Positions 9,901-18,092 of a stretch of DNA of 64,000 nt are shown here, piece after piece. The translations under genes were made by a program, and so were the position numbers. The notes beneath the pieces are model-generated. The model was not told the DNA's origin. It saw nothing but the letters and a program-made list of their open reading frames with translations, and did not search any database. Origin of the DNA: G963677085 sp963677085 (GTDB taxonomy: Bacteria > Planctomycetota > Planctomycetia > Pirellulales > Thermoguttaceae). How positions within the stretch are numbered: position 1 is the stretch's first letter; each line of letters begins with the position of its first letter. The stretch is from positions 5,208,001 to 5,272,000 of the forward strand of contig CAXXFH010000004.1 in NCBI GenBank assembly GCA_963677085.2, in the 5' to 3' direction.

Positions 9901-10059
9901 TGAATCGGCCAGTGGGTTGTTCGCGGTTGTGGTCGCCGGTAGCTGTCCCGACGGTCCAGGCGTATCGGCAGCAAACACGCGTGTTGGGCCGCAGGCCAAA
10001 AAAGTCAGCAGGAAAAGGGCCAGCATCAAACGCGTGGAGGCAAATCTGACGTGTCGCAT
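7000..10059 (-). CDS. Exported GH106 alpha-L-rhamnosidase-like enzyme
   Basis: A 1019-residue exported enzyme, full length for family GH106 (Glyco_hydro_106), which releases terminal L-rhamnose from pectic rhamnogalacturonan and similar glycans. The start at 10059 has an AAAGGAGA ribosome site 5 bp upstream and begins the signal peptide (MRHVRFASTRLMLALFLLTF). The family N-terminal block PWAYWWWLNANVTKESI is at about 65-80, then GGFLLFDVTAYG and a long catalytic region with FYNVSWEGTAPSWTPGF and WHAESGGPW. The C-terminal galactose-binding-like domain includes YRRSFDLDS and VRVRLNGKDLGVVWTAPW. A 300-bp fragment of a related gene lies at 18093-18394. A TGTCGC direct-repeat module sits about 130 bp upstream. 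Substrate is inferred from family only. Confidence 0.92.
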   Translation of the reverse strand: MRHVRFASTRLMLALFLLTFLACGPTRVFAADTPGPSGQLPATTTANNPLADSFLTPPETSKPWAYWWWLNANVTKESITHELEGMKAKGLGGFLLFDVTAYGHELVPPPERHIDFMSPEWRELVHFAMQEADRLGLQMSMNLSTCGGALQAPWSMGEHSPKQLIFTSIDVTGPTRVTCRLKKPESEFFWPVAVVAARHADSPKQTATDNPAAASNPVTMPDAWTPIFKTGHRAASLVLPKDATLVNEVIDLTAKVDAAGQLTWDVPKGKWTLLRFGCEPISGRDKDVDILNTEAVEDHFDRMAKTILKDAGPLAGKTLTHFYNVSWEGTAPSWTPGFEQDFLKYRGYNVRPYLPILAGMVVDNRDVSERFQGDYCRTLSDCFRHNCYQKFTELCHEAGVRWHAESGGPWLFRYPLFSHGDQFAFWGVNDMPQGEFWWPSKTHTNARRTAMAAHIYGKPIVSIEAFTHMRAHWSAYPASLKPFGDAAFCDGMNQFVWHTSSASPKEFGKPGIVYFAGTHLNPNITWWDKARPFLDYLTRCQHMLRQGKFVADVCCYTSDRNRKNWGRDEKWGEKTSLELPKGYTYDLLNTEVLLNRLSVDDGDLVLPDGMRYRLLVVDLEEEIIPPQAIAKIIELAEAGATVVLGPRRPTRAPGLTDFPAADDNLARLATKLWGEQTQQPSTRNFGRGKVIAGTAMADVLQAEHILPDCDGPFDYIHRHGDDFDAYFLSGTGDAECTFRTAGKQPELWDATTGQQRAAVHYRTTDDGRTIVPLSLPENGSVFVVFRNPIRQPHLIAIEGPAAGMEIVDQTDATAQVRFWQPGRYVLTTSQKKQLPIDVAELPKPQTLSGPWNVDFLSGMGAPESTVFDQLVAWNEHPDPAIKYYSGTAVYRRSFDLDSKQAAGLVRLQLGQAKNIVRVRLNGKDLGVVWTAPWTVDLTGLVNSGKNDLEVEVTNLWVNRLIGDADLPPEKRFTKTNVALQKGKRTLRVFQGFGSTDPLETSGLLGPVQLEFGQQRDVSL

Positions 10060-10491
10060 GGAAATCTCCTTTGGCCGGTTGAGGTGGGAATGGGGTGATG
10101 TGAACACACGAACTTCAGTAAGGCGGGAACGATCCCGAAAGTTCGTAGTGTTAGTGTACCCCGGTTGCCTGCATGTAGGTAGCTTTTCACGGTGGCGTTT
10201 TGCGACAAAACTATGCCCCTTTGCGACAGCCCGAAATGCGAGATGCAGTGTTTCCCGTAATTATTGCATAACCGGTCGGGAAGCAGCGCGAAAACCAGTT
10301 GCAATGCTCAGCAAGCGAGGATATGTGTTAGGGTAATCGGATTGCGAACGCGCAACTGCGGCAAGTAAGATTTCGATAGAGTGAACAGAATCAGTAGGAG
10401 CGGGTGTGGTCAGGAAGGATGAATTCGTCCTTGTGTGTGCTTCGACTTCCGGACTCCATTCGCCTTTTTCTAGTTAACAACGGTAAATCGT
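10060..10491. promoter_or_regulatory. Divergent promoter region, GH106 and symporter
   Basis: A 432-bp divergent gap. The GH106 side carries an inverted repeat, ACGAACTT (10108-10115) with AAGTTCGT (10139-10146), and the TGTCGC module described separately. Toward the symporter I see no clear repeat, promoter or ribosome site; the sequence just ahead of 10492 is AT-richer (TAGTTAACAACGGTAAATCGT). Confidence 0.4.
10181..10228 (-). promoter_or_regulatory. TGTCGC direct-repeat module, copy 3
   Basis: Read on the minus strand, TGTCGC occurs at 10228-10223 and again at 10207-10202, exactly 21 bp apart, followed by AAAA and then GTGAAAAGC ending at 10182. It lies about 130 bp ahead of the GH106 start. 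The same spacing and tail occur at 15138-15183 and 20899-20941. Direct half-sites two helical turns apart are what AraC-family proteins bind; that role is inference. Confidence 0.5.
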
Positions 10492-11973
10492 ATGAGCGCA
10501 CTGAATACCATCGACTGGTCGATCTTCATCGTCTACTTGGTCGTGGTGTTTCTTCTCGGTTTGTGGTTTGCCCGACGACAGCATTCCAACGAAGACTACT
10601 TCGTCGGCGGGCGGGCGATGTACTGGTTCGCCGTGGGGATGTCGCTATTCGCCACGGGTTTCAGCTCAGTATCGTTTCTCGCCCTGCCACGCGAGGCGGC
10701 CTTCGAAGACTATCATTTTTTCCTCACACTGTTGTTGATCCCGCTGATTATCACGCCCATCTTGTGGTGGTTGGTGGTGCCGGTGCTGTTGGAACTGAAG
10801 GTGACGAGTCTCTACGAGTATTTGGAAATTCGTTTTAACCACCCTTTGCGACGGTTGGGAACCCTGCTGTTTGCCGGTTACGCGATCGGTTGGATGGGCA
10901 GCGCACTGTATGCCACGGGCCTGATTTTGCAGAGTATGTTGGGTCTCAGCGATATGCAATTGAATCTGGTGCTCGTGGGCCTGGGAGCGTTTGCTGTTTT
11001 CTACACGGCGATCGGCGGCGTGCAGGCGGTGATCTGGACCGACGTGTTGCAGGGCTGCACGCTGGCCGGCGGCATGCTGATTTTGCTGCTGTTGGCCGTT
11101 AGTCAAGTCGACGGCGGTTGGCGGGCCATTTGGCAATTGGGTTGCGAACACGACAAGTTCGACATGTTCAATATGACGTTGGATCTGAACGAGCGACGCA
11201 GCTTTCAGGCCGCACTGGGGTTTGCGCTATGTATGTACCTGCCCGGCTATGCGGCCTCGCAAGTGACGGTGCAGCGTTATCTGTGTGTGGGCAGCCTGCG
11301 CGAAGCGCGGCGTGCCTTGGCTCTCAACGCGGTCGCCACGCCCGTGATCGGGTTGATGTTTTTCGTGGTAGGTACCACGCTTTTTACATTTTACCATCAG
11401 ACGCCCGGTGGGAGCTTTCCGGAATTGGCACGACAGGATCAAATCCTGCCGCACTTCGTCGCCACGGAGTTGCCGAAAATCGGGCTCAGTGGGCTGCTTT
11501 TGGCCGGTTTGTTCGCCGCCGCGATGAGTACCGTCGACAGCGGGATCAACAGTCTGACCGCCGTGGTCGTCTACGATTGGCTTTCCGGCCGCAGATTACC
11601 CGTTGGGTGGAGCCGGCTGTTGTCGGTCGCCTTTGGCGCGGCGGTTATCGTTGCGGCACTAATAGCGCCATACCTAGGCGATCATGTGATCGAGATTATC
11701 ACTAAGATTGCCGGCATATTCCTGGGGCTTTTGCTTGGTGTGTTTTTGCTGGGGATGCTGGTTCCTCGCGCGAATGGCGGCGGCGCACTGGTTGGCTTGG
11801 CAGCGGCCGTCGCGTGCTTGGCCGTGGCATGGAGCCTGAACAGTATTCCGCTTTGGTGGTATGGAGCGGTAACAACGTTGCCCACGTTTTTCGTGGGGTG
11901 GGTTGCCAGCTACGCCTTCGCGGCGCCGGGACCCGAACAGCGGCGCGGTTTGGCATTGTGGTATCAACGTTAA
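10492..11973 (+). CDS. Sodium/solute symporter (SSS family)
   Basis: A 493-residue inner-membrane cotransporter that uses sodium to bring in a sugar or other small solute. The family opening is clear: IDWSIFIVYLVVVFLLGLWF followed by a NEDYFVGGRAMYWFAVG block typical of SGLT-like planctomycete symporters. About 13 hydrophobic helices follow, including FYTAIGGVQAVIWTDVLQG (the SSS signature helix) and GLFAAAMSTVDSGINS, which carries the serine-rich sodium-site motif in TM8. It is divergent from GH106 and upstream of an arabinose-isomerase-like gene, so uptake of a released monosaccharide such as rhamnose, fucose or arabinose is plausible. The length matches the family. The actual solute cannot be assigned. 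Confidence 0.92.
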   Translation: MSALNTIDWSIFIVYLVVVFLLGLWFARRQHSNEDYFVGGRAMYWFAVGMSLFATGFSSVSFLALPREAAFEDYHFFLTLLLIPLIITPILWWLVVPVLLELKVTSLYEYLEIRFNHPLRRLGTLLFAGYAIGWMGSALYATGLILQSMLGLSDMQLNLVLVGLGAFAVFYTAIGGVQAVIWTDVLQGCTLAGGMLILLLLAVSQVDGGWRAIWQLGCEHDKFDMFNMTLDLNERRSFQAALGFALCMYLPGYAASQVTVQRYLCVGSLREARRALALNAVATPVIGLMFFVVGTTLFTFYHQTPGGSFPELARQDQILPHFVATELPKIGLSGLLLAGLFAAAMSTVDSGINSLTAVVVYDWLSGRRLPVGWSRLLSVAFGAAVIVAALIAPYLGDHVIEIITKIAGIFLGLLLGVFLLGMLVPRANGGGALVGLAAAVACLAVAWSLNSIPLWWYGAVTTLPTFFVGWVASYAFAAPGPEQRRGLALWYQR

Positions 11974-11983
11974 GAAATGGCGT

Positions 11984-12025
11984 ACCCGCTCCCGCTGAGC
12001 GGGAGCGGGTGGCGGCGCAGCCGCC
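11984..12025. terminator. Strong hairpins downstream of the symporter
   Basis: A perfect palindrome, ACCCGCTCCCGCT with AGCGGGAGCGGGT, spans 11984-12010 and begins 10 bp after the symporter stop. A second stem, GGCGGC with GCCGCC, follows at 12011-12024. There is no T-run, so it is terminator-like rather than a canonical intrinsic terminator. The following GGGTGAGGGTGGGG links it to the repeat family at 12089. Confidence 0.55.
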
Positions 12026-12088
12026 GGGTGAGGGTGGGGTGCAGCGATGAAGATGGGTTATGGCAAGAAAACCCCTAACGCGAGAATT

Positions 12089-12130
12089 CCCTCACCCCCG
12101 GCCCCTCTCCCCACGAGGGAGAGGGGAGAA
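12089..12130 (+). repeat. CCCTCACCCCCGGCCCCTCT repeat, copy A
   Basis: CCCTCACCCCCGGCCCCTCT continues into CCCC-ACGA-GGGAGAGGGG, a hairpin. A direct copy lies at 13996-14039, so the isomerase gene sits between two direct repeats. A related inverted form is at 37576-37615. Repeats of this type are dispersed in many bacterial genomes. Confidence 0.8.
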
Positions 12131-12203
12131 GACGTTTTGAGAAACGACACGTAGGCGGCGTCCTGAACGCCACATCATTGAGAGACGACAACGAGGAAAC
12201 GGA

Positions 12204-13694
12204 ATGGCACAGGTTTGCTATACAGAGACCCCCGTCATGAGAGTACCACGACGCAAAGCACGAACCGCCCGAGTTGGCGTGTTTGGTGTGGGACACTACC
12301 ACTATTGGCCGCAGTTTGAGGGCCTTTTAGACGAAATGCACAGGAAGCTTGAGGTGTTCGTCGAAAAGGTTCAAGCCCACGAGGTCGAGGTAGTCAACTT
12401 CGGGTTGGTCGACGATGCCCGAGGTGCCTACAATCTGCTACCGAGACTCAAAGGCGCTGGACTGGACGTGATCTTCTGCGATATGGTCACCTATGCGACC
12501 AGTTCGACGTTCGGCATCCTGATTCGGGAACTCGACGTGCCGGTAGTCCTCGTGGCCCTGCAACCGCGTACGGCCTTGGACTACGACAACGCTTCGACGT
12601 ACATGCAGTTGTGCAACGACGATTTTTGCTCCGTGCCGGAGTTCACCGGTGTGGCCGTCCGGATGGGCAAGACACCGCCGCCGGTAATCCTCGGCACCCT
12701 CGAAGGCGACGCCGAGGCCGACGCCGAAATCGCCGAGTGGTGTAACATCGCCAAGGTGCTGCATGACTTGAAGGGCGCGCGCATCGGACACTTCGGCCAC
12801 GTGCTTGAGTCGATGCTCGACATGCACAGCGACCCGACGGCCTTCACCGCGGCGTTCGGCTGTCACATCGTGCAAACCGAGGCCGAGGACTTGCTGCGGC
12901 TGCAACGCACGGTGACGGACGACGAGATCGAGGTCAAACGAACGGCCATTCTCGAAATGTTTGACACGCCCGACCCGGTTTCCGACCCCATCACGCGAAA
13001 ACTCACCAACGGGGACCTCGATGTAGCGGCCCGGGCGGCCGTGGCGTTGGACAAGTTCATCGACGAGCACGATCTCGACGGTCTGGCCTACTACTACGAG
13101 GGCGAACCGGGAAGCGAAATGCGGAAGTTGGTCAGCAACCTGATCGTGGGCAATTCACTGTTGACCGCGGCCGGGTTCCCGATGTGCGGCGAGTCGGACT
13201 TGAAGACGTGCATCGCCATGTTCATCGAAGACCGGCTCGATATCGGAGGTAGTTTTGCCGAGTTCCACCCGATCGATTTCGACGCCGGCTTCGTTCTGGT
13301 GGGGCACGACGGGCCGCACCACATTAACATCGCGGACCGCAAACCCGTGTTGCGGAGCTTGGACCGATACCACGGCAAGCCGGGCAACGGGGCCAGCGTG
13401 GAATTCAAGATCAAGGAAGGTCCGATTACGATGTTGAGTATCAGCTCGACCTACGAGGGCAAATTCAAATTCGTTTTGGCCGAGGGAGAGTCGGTTGCCG
13501 GACCGGTTCCGCCGACGGGTAATACCAACACGCGAGGATATTTCCAGCCCAACGTGCGAACGTTCCTGAAACGTTGGGTCGCCGAAGGGCCAACGCACCA
13601 TTTTGCCCTGGGTATTGGAAACCACGCCCAAACGATCCAGAAAATCGCCGAAACGCTTAACATCGAATGTGTGATTGTGACGGACAGAGACTAG
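12204..13694 (+). CDS. L-arabinose/L-fucose isomerase family protein
   Basis: A 496-residue cytoplasmic protein of the arabinose/fucose isomerase superfamily, which interconverts aldoses and ketoses using a manganese-type metal. E. coli AraA is of similar length. The four metal ligands of AraA (two Glu, two His) have plausible counterparts: E299 in YYEGEPGSE, E330 in MCGESDLK, H368 in VGHDGPHH, and H465 or H474 in THHFALGIGNH. The N-terminal Rossmann-like part holds RVGVFGVGHYHYWPQFEG and FCDMVTYATSSTFGIL. The start has GAGGAAACGG upstream. It diverges from canonical AraA, so the sugar (arabinose, fucose or rhamnose-related) is uncertain. It lies between the symporter and an AraC regulator, which suits an imported-sugar pathway. 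Confidence 0.82.
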   Translation: MAQVCYTETPVMRVPRRKARTARVGVFGVGHYHYWPQFEGLLDEMHRKLEVFVEKVQAHEVEVVNFGLVDDARGAYNLLPRLKGAGLDVIFCDMVTYATSSTFGILIRELDVPVVLVALQPRTALDYDNASTYMQLCNDDFCSVPEFTGVAVRMGKTPPPVILGTLEGDAEADAEIAEWCNIAKVLHDLKGARIGHFGHVLESMLDMHSDPTAFTAAFGCHIVQTEAEDLLRLQRTVTDDEIEVKRTAILEMFDTPDPVSDPITRKLTNGDLDVAARAAVALDKFIDEHDLDGLAYYYEGEPGSEMRKLVSNLIVGNSLLTAAGFPMCGESDLKTCIAMFIEDRLDIGGSFAEFHPIDFDAGFVLVGHDGPHHINIADRKPVLRSLDRYHGKPGNGASVEFKIKEGPITMLSISSTYEGKFKFVLAEGESVAGPVPPTGNTNTRGYFQPNVRTFLKRWVAEGPTHHFALGIGNHAQTIQKIAETLNIECVIVTDRD

Positions 13695-14050
13695 GGGCGA
13701 GAGAAGGGCAAGCATCATTCAACCCGCCTCGTGTATTTATTCCGTCGTGAATACATGGCGGGGACGGGTGAAGCAACGTCAACTCCAATGCCCACAACGC
13801 CAATACGTAACGTCACCCCAAACCCCACGGTACGAACCATATACGCCCCCGCTGTCGCTTGTATGGTTGTCGCCTGTTTGACGGTTTTTCGCTGATGCGG
13901 TTACAATGCTGGTCTGCCTTCTCTCGCTCGACGGAAGTAAGCGGTTCGGGCGATAGAGACGGCGTGACTTGAGCGGGGATATCCTTATCGCAAAGCCCCC
14001 TCACCCCCGGCCCCTCTCCCCAAAGGGAGAGGGGGGAAGATCTTTATGAC
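13695..14050. other. Intergenic region, no gene seen
   Basis: 356 bp between the isomerase and the AraC regulator. Apart from the repeat at 13996-14039, which ends about 11 bp before the regulator's first ATG, I see no conserved motif or plausible small gene. Confidence 0.5.
13996..14039 (+). repeat. CCCTCACCCCCGGCCCCTCT repeat, copy B
   Basis: Direct copy of the repeat at 12089-12130, here with an AAA loop between CCCTCTCCCC and GGGAGAGGGG. It lies directly ahead of the AraC regulator, so its purine-rich arm could double as, or mask, the ribosome site of the upstream start. Confidence 0.8.
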
Positions 14051-14986
14051 ATGTTCTCGGAGGAATGCCGCATGTCGCCAGGAGGCGAAGACTATTTCCG
14101 CTACTTGCCGGTCAGTCGTCGTGCTACGCAGTGGGGGCTTTATGTCACAGGCGCGGGATGTGCGCACTGGGCGCCGCAGAGCAAGTCGCCGCAGAGCGTT
14201 CATCCGGAACTCTATCAGTTTACCTGGGAACGCGGCCGCGTGTTGCCGGAGTATCAGGTCATTTACTTGACTTCCGGGAGCGGGGTGTTCGAGTCGGGAC
14301 CGACCGGCGTGTGCGAACTGACCGCCGGCGACGTGGTCGTGCTCTTTCCGGGCGTGTGGCATCGTTACCGGCCCTGTGCGGAAACGGGTTGGGAAACTTA
14401 TTGGATCGGGCTCAACGGCAGCTACCTGCATTACCTGTTGGAAGAGAGCTTCATCACGCCCGATGAACCGGTTTTTCCAGCAGGCTTGGTTCCCGCATTG
14501 CAGAAGCCCTACGAGGACATCCTCGCACAGATCCATGTGGAGGCGTTGGGCAACCCGCTGTTGTTGGCTGCCAAGGCAATGGAAATTCTCGCCCAGGTGG
14601 TGGCTCCCGTAGCGGGCGAACCGGCAGAGGCTTCGACACAGGCCTTTTCCGATATCGTCGAAGACCGCATGGTGGCCGAGGCCGTGCGCTACATCTGGAA
14701 TCATAGCCACAGACCGATGACGGTGACCGACGTGGTATCGTCTCTGCCCGTCACGCGGCGCTCTCTGGAACGTCGTTTTCACAAGGCCGTGGGCCACACG
14801 ATTCTCGACGAGATCACCCGTTGCCGCATCGAACGCGTGAAACGGATGCTCGAAGAGACCGATTTGCCTATCAAGCGAATCGCGGCCACCGTAGGCTTTT
14901 CGAACCCTCAGCGGATGACCAAAGTGTTTCATCGTCTTGAGGGTGTTTCTCCTACCACCTACCGGCAGCAATGCCGGCCGTCGTAG
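14051..14986 (+). CDS. AraC-family regulator with cupin sensor
   Basis: A 311-residue cytoplasmic transcription factor. Residues about 30-150 match the AraC cupin sensor, with VIYLTSGSGVFESG, LTAGDVVVLFPGVWHRYRP and WETYWIGLNG. Residues about 205-305 form the double helix-turn-helix, with TVTDVVSSLPVTRRSLERRF and IKRIAATVGFSNPQRMTKVF. A start at 14072 (MSPGGED) is preferred by a GGAGGA site about 9 bp upstream; the longer ATG at 14051 is given because both are in frame. It is followed by the first of three TGTCGC-module genes and is the nearest AraC-type candidate to read those repeats, which is inference only. The inducing sugar is unknown. Confidence 0.92.
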   Translation: MFSEECRMSPGGEDYFRYLPVSRRATQWGLYVTGAGCAHWAPQSKSPQSVHPELYQFTWERGRVLPEYQVIYLTSGSGVFESGPTGVCELTAGDVVVLFPGVWHRYRPCAETGWETYWIGLNGSYLHYLLEESFITPDEPVFPAGLVPALQKPYEDILAQIHVEALGNPLLLAAKAMEILAQVVAPVAGEPAEASTQAFSDIVEDRMVAEAVRYIWNHSHRPMTVTDVVSSLPVTRRSLERRFHKAVGHTILDEITRCRIERVKRMLEETDLPIKRIAATVGFSNPQRMTKVFHRLEGVSPTTYRQQCRPS

Positions 14987-15120
14987 ACGTGCATCACGGT
15001 GGTCATTCTCTTCGGATTGCAGGTGCCGCGATGAGCCGGTGGCGGTTGCGCTAGCGCTGGCGGCCGCGTATGCGTGCCAAACGAAATCGGCATTCGCTCT
15101 CTCGACCACGTGCTGGGATG

Positions 15121-15183
15121 ACACTCCCCTGTTGGGGTGTCGTGTGACGGCACAAAACTGTCGCAAAAAGGCAAGTGAAAAGC
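15121..15183 (+). promoter_or_regulatory. TGTCGC direct-repeat module, copy 1
   Basis: TGTCGT at 15138-15143 and TGTCGC at 15159-15164 are 21 bp apart, followed by AAAAAGGCAA and GTGAAAAGC. It lies about 160 bp ahead of the PEP-CTERM gene at 15338. Over about 46 bp it nearly matches copy 2 (20897-20941). The rest of 14987-15337 shows no gene. Confidence 0.5.
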
Positions 15184-15337
15184 GCGCGTTTCACACGGTC
15201 CGGCGAGTAAGATGAAAAAACGACAGGTGTCCGGGGTCTATTCAGACTACGGCACAAAGGCAACCACCATGCCTAGCCGGGGCAGATGGCAAGTTGGAAA
15301 GTCACCAAGTCACGTAGTCTGTACGGGAGGTGTTCGA

Positions 15338-16096
15338 ATGAAACCCATTGTCTTGACAGTTGCGGTGCTGTTGCTCAGCCCCCAGTTCGTTTCAGCCGAA
15401 ACCGTGCTGTTCGATTCGCAGGGGTTCGAGAACTATTCATTGGGCGCGATGACCAACGGCCAGGAAGGCTGGACGTTTCTCAATCCAGCCACTTTCGTCT
15501 CGCAGATCGAAGATCTCGGTGACGGAACCTATGAAAAGGTGATGCACGTTTACAACGGCGATGATGGTAAGACCGGCGGGGAATACCAAGTTTTCGACGA
15601 ACAGACCACGGGCGAGCTAACTATCAGCTTCGACATGAAAGCTTCGACCGTGGCGGGACGAACTCTGGTCCTTCAGATAGGCAATGGTCTCACGTTGGGT
15701 TCCACCTCCGACGGCTTGGCGGCATACGTTTGTTGGGGCCAGGAAAGCGGCGAAATCCGCTACCTGAAGTCGCCGACGGCCATGTGGACCGATCTGATGA
15801 CCATCGACACGCAATGGCATCATGTCGACATGGTCTTCGACCTGGACAACAAGATCTACGATTTCAACCTCGACGGCGGCAGCGTCGAACTCGACGACGC
15901 GGCCTGGTTTTCGTCGGCGGCCAGTCTTACGTCGATCGATCGAGTGATGCTCACCGCTTGGGGAAATAGCGCTACGGATGCCGACTTCATGGTCGACAAC
16001 CTGGTGATTAGCCAAGTGCCGGAACCCTCGACGCTCGTATTGCTCGGCGTGGCTTTTGGTGGGCTGGGGCTGGTGTGGCGGCGCCGGCGGGGTTAG
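15338..16096 (+). CDS. PEP-CTERM sorted surface protein
   Basis: A 252-residue exported protein predicted to be processed by the exosortase system and anchored at, or released from, the cell surface. The start at 15338 follows GGGAGG by 7 bp and opens a signal peptide (MKPIVLTVAVLLLSPQFVSA). The mature part, starting ETVLFDSQGFENYS, looks like a beta-sandwich carbohydrate-binding-like domain (WHHVDMVFDLDNKIYDFNLD). The C-terminus has the sorting signal VPEPSTLVLLGVAFGGLGLV followed by arginines (WRRRRG). It is a clear paralog of the protein at 22787, and both are followed by DUF1559 genes. No enzymatic residues are recognised, so the function is unknown beyond surface location. Confidence 0.93.
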   Translation: MKPIVLTVAVLLLSPQFVSAETVLFDSQGFENYSLGAMTNGQEGWTFLNPATFVSQIEDLGDGTYEKVMHVYNGDDGKTGGEYQVFDEQTTGELTISFDMKASTVAGRTLVLQIGNGLTLGSTSDGLAAYVCWGQESGEIRYLKSPTAMWTDLMTIDTQWHHVDMVFDLDNKIYDFNLDGGSVELDDAAWFSSAASLTSIDRVMLTAWGNSATDADFMVDNLVISQVPEPSTLVLLGVAFGGLGLVWRRRRG

Positions 16097-16222
16097 TGCG
16101 GAGCGAAGTCGCTAAAAGGAGTGGCGCGTTCTCGACGAAAGACGAGTCACTTGCCTCGTGCACAATATGTCGACGTCAGCACCGAAATACATCGCGAGTG
16201 AAGTGATACGAAAGGACCAAGC

Positions 16223-17941
16223 ATGAAGACACGCAGCGTGGTGTTGTTGGTCACGCTGGTGGCAGCCTTTGGGACAGGCAGTGCCGTGGTCCTGGCAGCG
16301 GAGGGCGGTAATTACGTTCCCGAACCGCAGCCCGTGAAGAGCGCGATCGAAATCACCGCGCTTTACTATCCGGGTACGGAACAGATGGCCGAATGGGATC
16401 AGGTGGCGCAGACCCTGCCCGGCATCAAGCCGCTGTTGGGGTGGTACGACGAAGGCAACCCCGAGGTCATTGACTGGCAGATCAAGTGGGCGGTCGAACA
16501 CGGGATATCGAGTTTCTGCGTGGACTGGTACTGGAACCAGGGTGTCCAGCGGCTCGACCACTGGGTCAAGGGCTACTACAAGGCCCGCTGGCGCACGTAC
16601 TTGAAGTGGTACATGATGTACGCGAACCACAACGAGCCGGGCGCGCACTCCACGGAGGACCAGATCCGCGTGACGCAGTTCTGGATCGACAACTATTTCA
16701 AGACGCCCGAATACTACACGATTGACGGGAAACCAGTCGTCGTGTACTGGGACTACAACAATCTCGACCGCGACTTCATCGACGAGGCGGCGAAGAAAGG
16801 CGAAACGCTGAAACCCGGCGAAGGCGTGAAGCGGGCGCTCGCCATCACGGAAAAGCTCGTCAAGGAGGCTGGGCTGCCGGGCGTTTACTTCATCGACATG
16901 TACCACGGCTGGAAATACGATCCGTCAAAGATCGACCGCGCAAAAGCGGCCGGCTATGAAGCGCAGATGATCTACAATTTTGGCACGATCTCCTGGTTCA
17001 CGGCACCAGAGGCCCGCAAGCCGGGCGACCTGCAGAACCGTTTCTCCTACGACACCGTGATGGCTGCTGTGCCGAAATGGTGGGAGATGACCTCGCGCGA
17101 TCCGAAATTCCCGCTGTGGCCGATCATCCCCACGGGCTGGAACGACATCCCCCGTTCGTTTCAGGTCGCGCGCGTCATTTACGGCCGCACGCCGGAGAAG
17201 TTCAAGAAGGTGTGCGAGGACTGCCGCCGGTTCTGCGAGACGAAGGGCTTCGACCGCGTCGTCATCGCGCCGCTGAACGAATGGCAGGAAGGCAGCTACA
17301 TCGAGCCGAACAAGGAATTCGGCTTCGGGATGTACGATGCCCTGCGCGACGCGTTCTGCGAAAAGCCGGTGGGCGGTTGGCCGAAGAACCTCATCCCGTC
17401 CGACGTCGGGCTCGGTCCCTACGACTACCCGCCGATGACGCACCTTGCGCTGACGAGCTGGGATTTTTCGAAGGGCGTGCAGGGCTGGTACCGCAATCCC
17501 TACGGAACGGCACACCTGAGAACCGTCGACGGCGCGATGCGTTTCTTCCGCTCCGGCGGAGGAAAGAAGCCCGCGATCCGCACGCGCGTCCAGCCGTTCG
17601 ATGCCGCGAAATTCAAGGGCTTCACGGTGCGGATGCGCGTGACACCTTCGTTCCGCGTGCCCGCGAAAGGCGGCGAGCGGATGAAGCTTCTCTGGGGCAC
17701 GGAGACGGTGCCGATATTCTCGAAGGATTTTGTGCTGACCGAAGCGAACACGACCGCGCTTCCGATCCGGACGGACGGCGAATGGCACACGTATTCCGTT
17801 TCCCTTGCCGACAACCCGAACTGGAAGGGACAGGTGGTCGAAATCTGGTTTGATCCGGTGAACCTCGATGCCGCGTACGTGGATATCACGTGGATGCGCT
17901 TCGAGGAGCGGACGGCAGCGGCGGAAAGGGCAGGACGCTGA
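16223..17941 (+). CDS. Exported GH99-like (WbsX-type) glycoside hydrolase
   Basis: A 572-residue exported protein with a Sec signal (MKTRSVVLLVTLVAAFGTG). The core matches the WbsX/GH99-like barrel: ITALYYPGTEQMAEWD, GISSFCVDWYWNQG, YYTIDGKPVVVYWDY, PTGWNDIPRSF and VVIAPLNEWQEGSYIEP. GH99 relatives are endo-mannosidases or mannanases, while WbsX was named from O-antigen loci, so the reaction is unsettled. The last about 170 residues form a separate beta-domain (SWDFSKGVQGWYRNPYG...VVEIWFDPV) that may bind sugar. Codon choice here looks different from neighbouring genes, and with the broken GH106 fragment that follows, the segment appears foreign. The start has AAAGGACC upstream. Confidence 0.85.
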   Translation: MKTRSVVLLVTLVAAFGTGSAVVLAAEGGNYVPEPQPVKSAIEITALYYPGTEQMAEWDQVAQTLPGIKPLLGWYDEGNPEVIDWQIKWAVEHGISSFCVDWYWNQGVQRLDHWVKGYYKARWRTYLKWYMMYANHNEPGAHSTEDQIRVTQFWIDNYFKTPEYYTIDGKPVVVYWDYNNLDRDFIDEAAKKGETLKPGEGVKRALAITEKLVKEAGLPGVYFIDMYHGWKYDPSKIDRAKAAGYEAQMIYNFGTISWFTAPEARKPGDLQNRFSYDTVMAAVPKWWEMTSRDPKFPLWPIIPTGWNDIPRSFQVARVIYGRTPEKFKKVCEDCRRFCETKGFDRVVIAPLNEWQEGSYIEPNKEFGFGMYDALRDAFCEKPVGGWPKNLIPSDVGLGPYDYPPMTHLALTSWDFSKGVQGWYRNPYGTAHLRTVDGAMRFFRSGGGKKPAIRTRVQPFDAAKFKGFTVRMRVTPSFRVPAKGGERMKLLWGTETVPIFSKDFVLTEANTTALPIRTDGEWHTYSVSLADNPNWKGQVVEIWFDPVNLDAAYVDITWMRFEERTAAAERAGR

Positions 17942-18092
17942 CATTACCATTTACAAATATCCGTGTGTATTCGCCTGCCTGTGCCGAGCACGGCAGACAG
18001 GTGTCTATTCGTGTTTCCGAAATTGGGTTGTGGGCTATGCCCGCATTGGCTTGTGCGGCACTAAAGGATCAACCGAAAGGGGGGGGCGGCAA

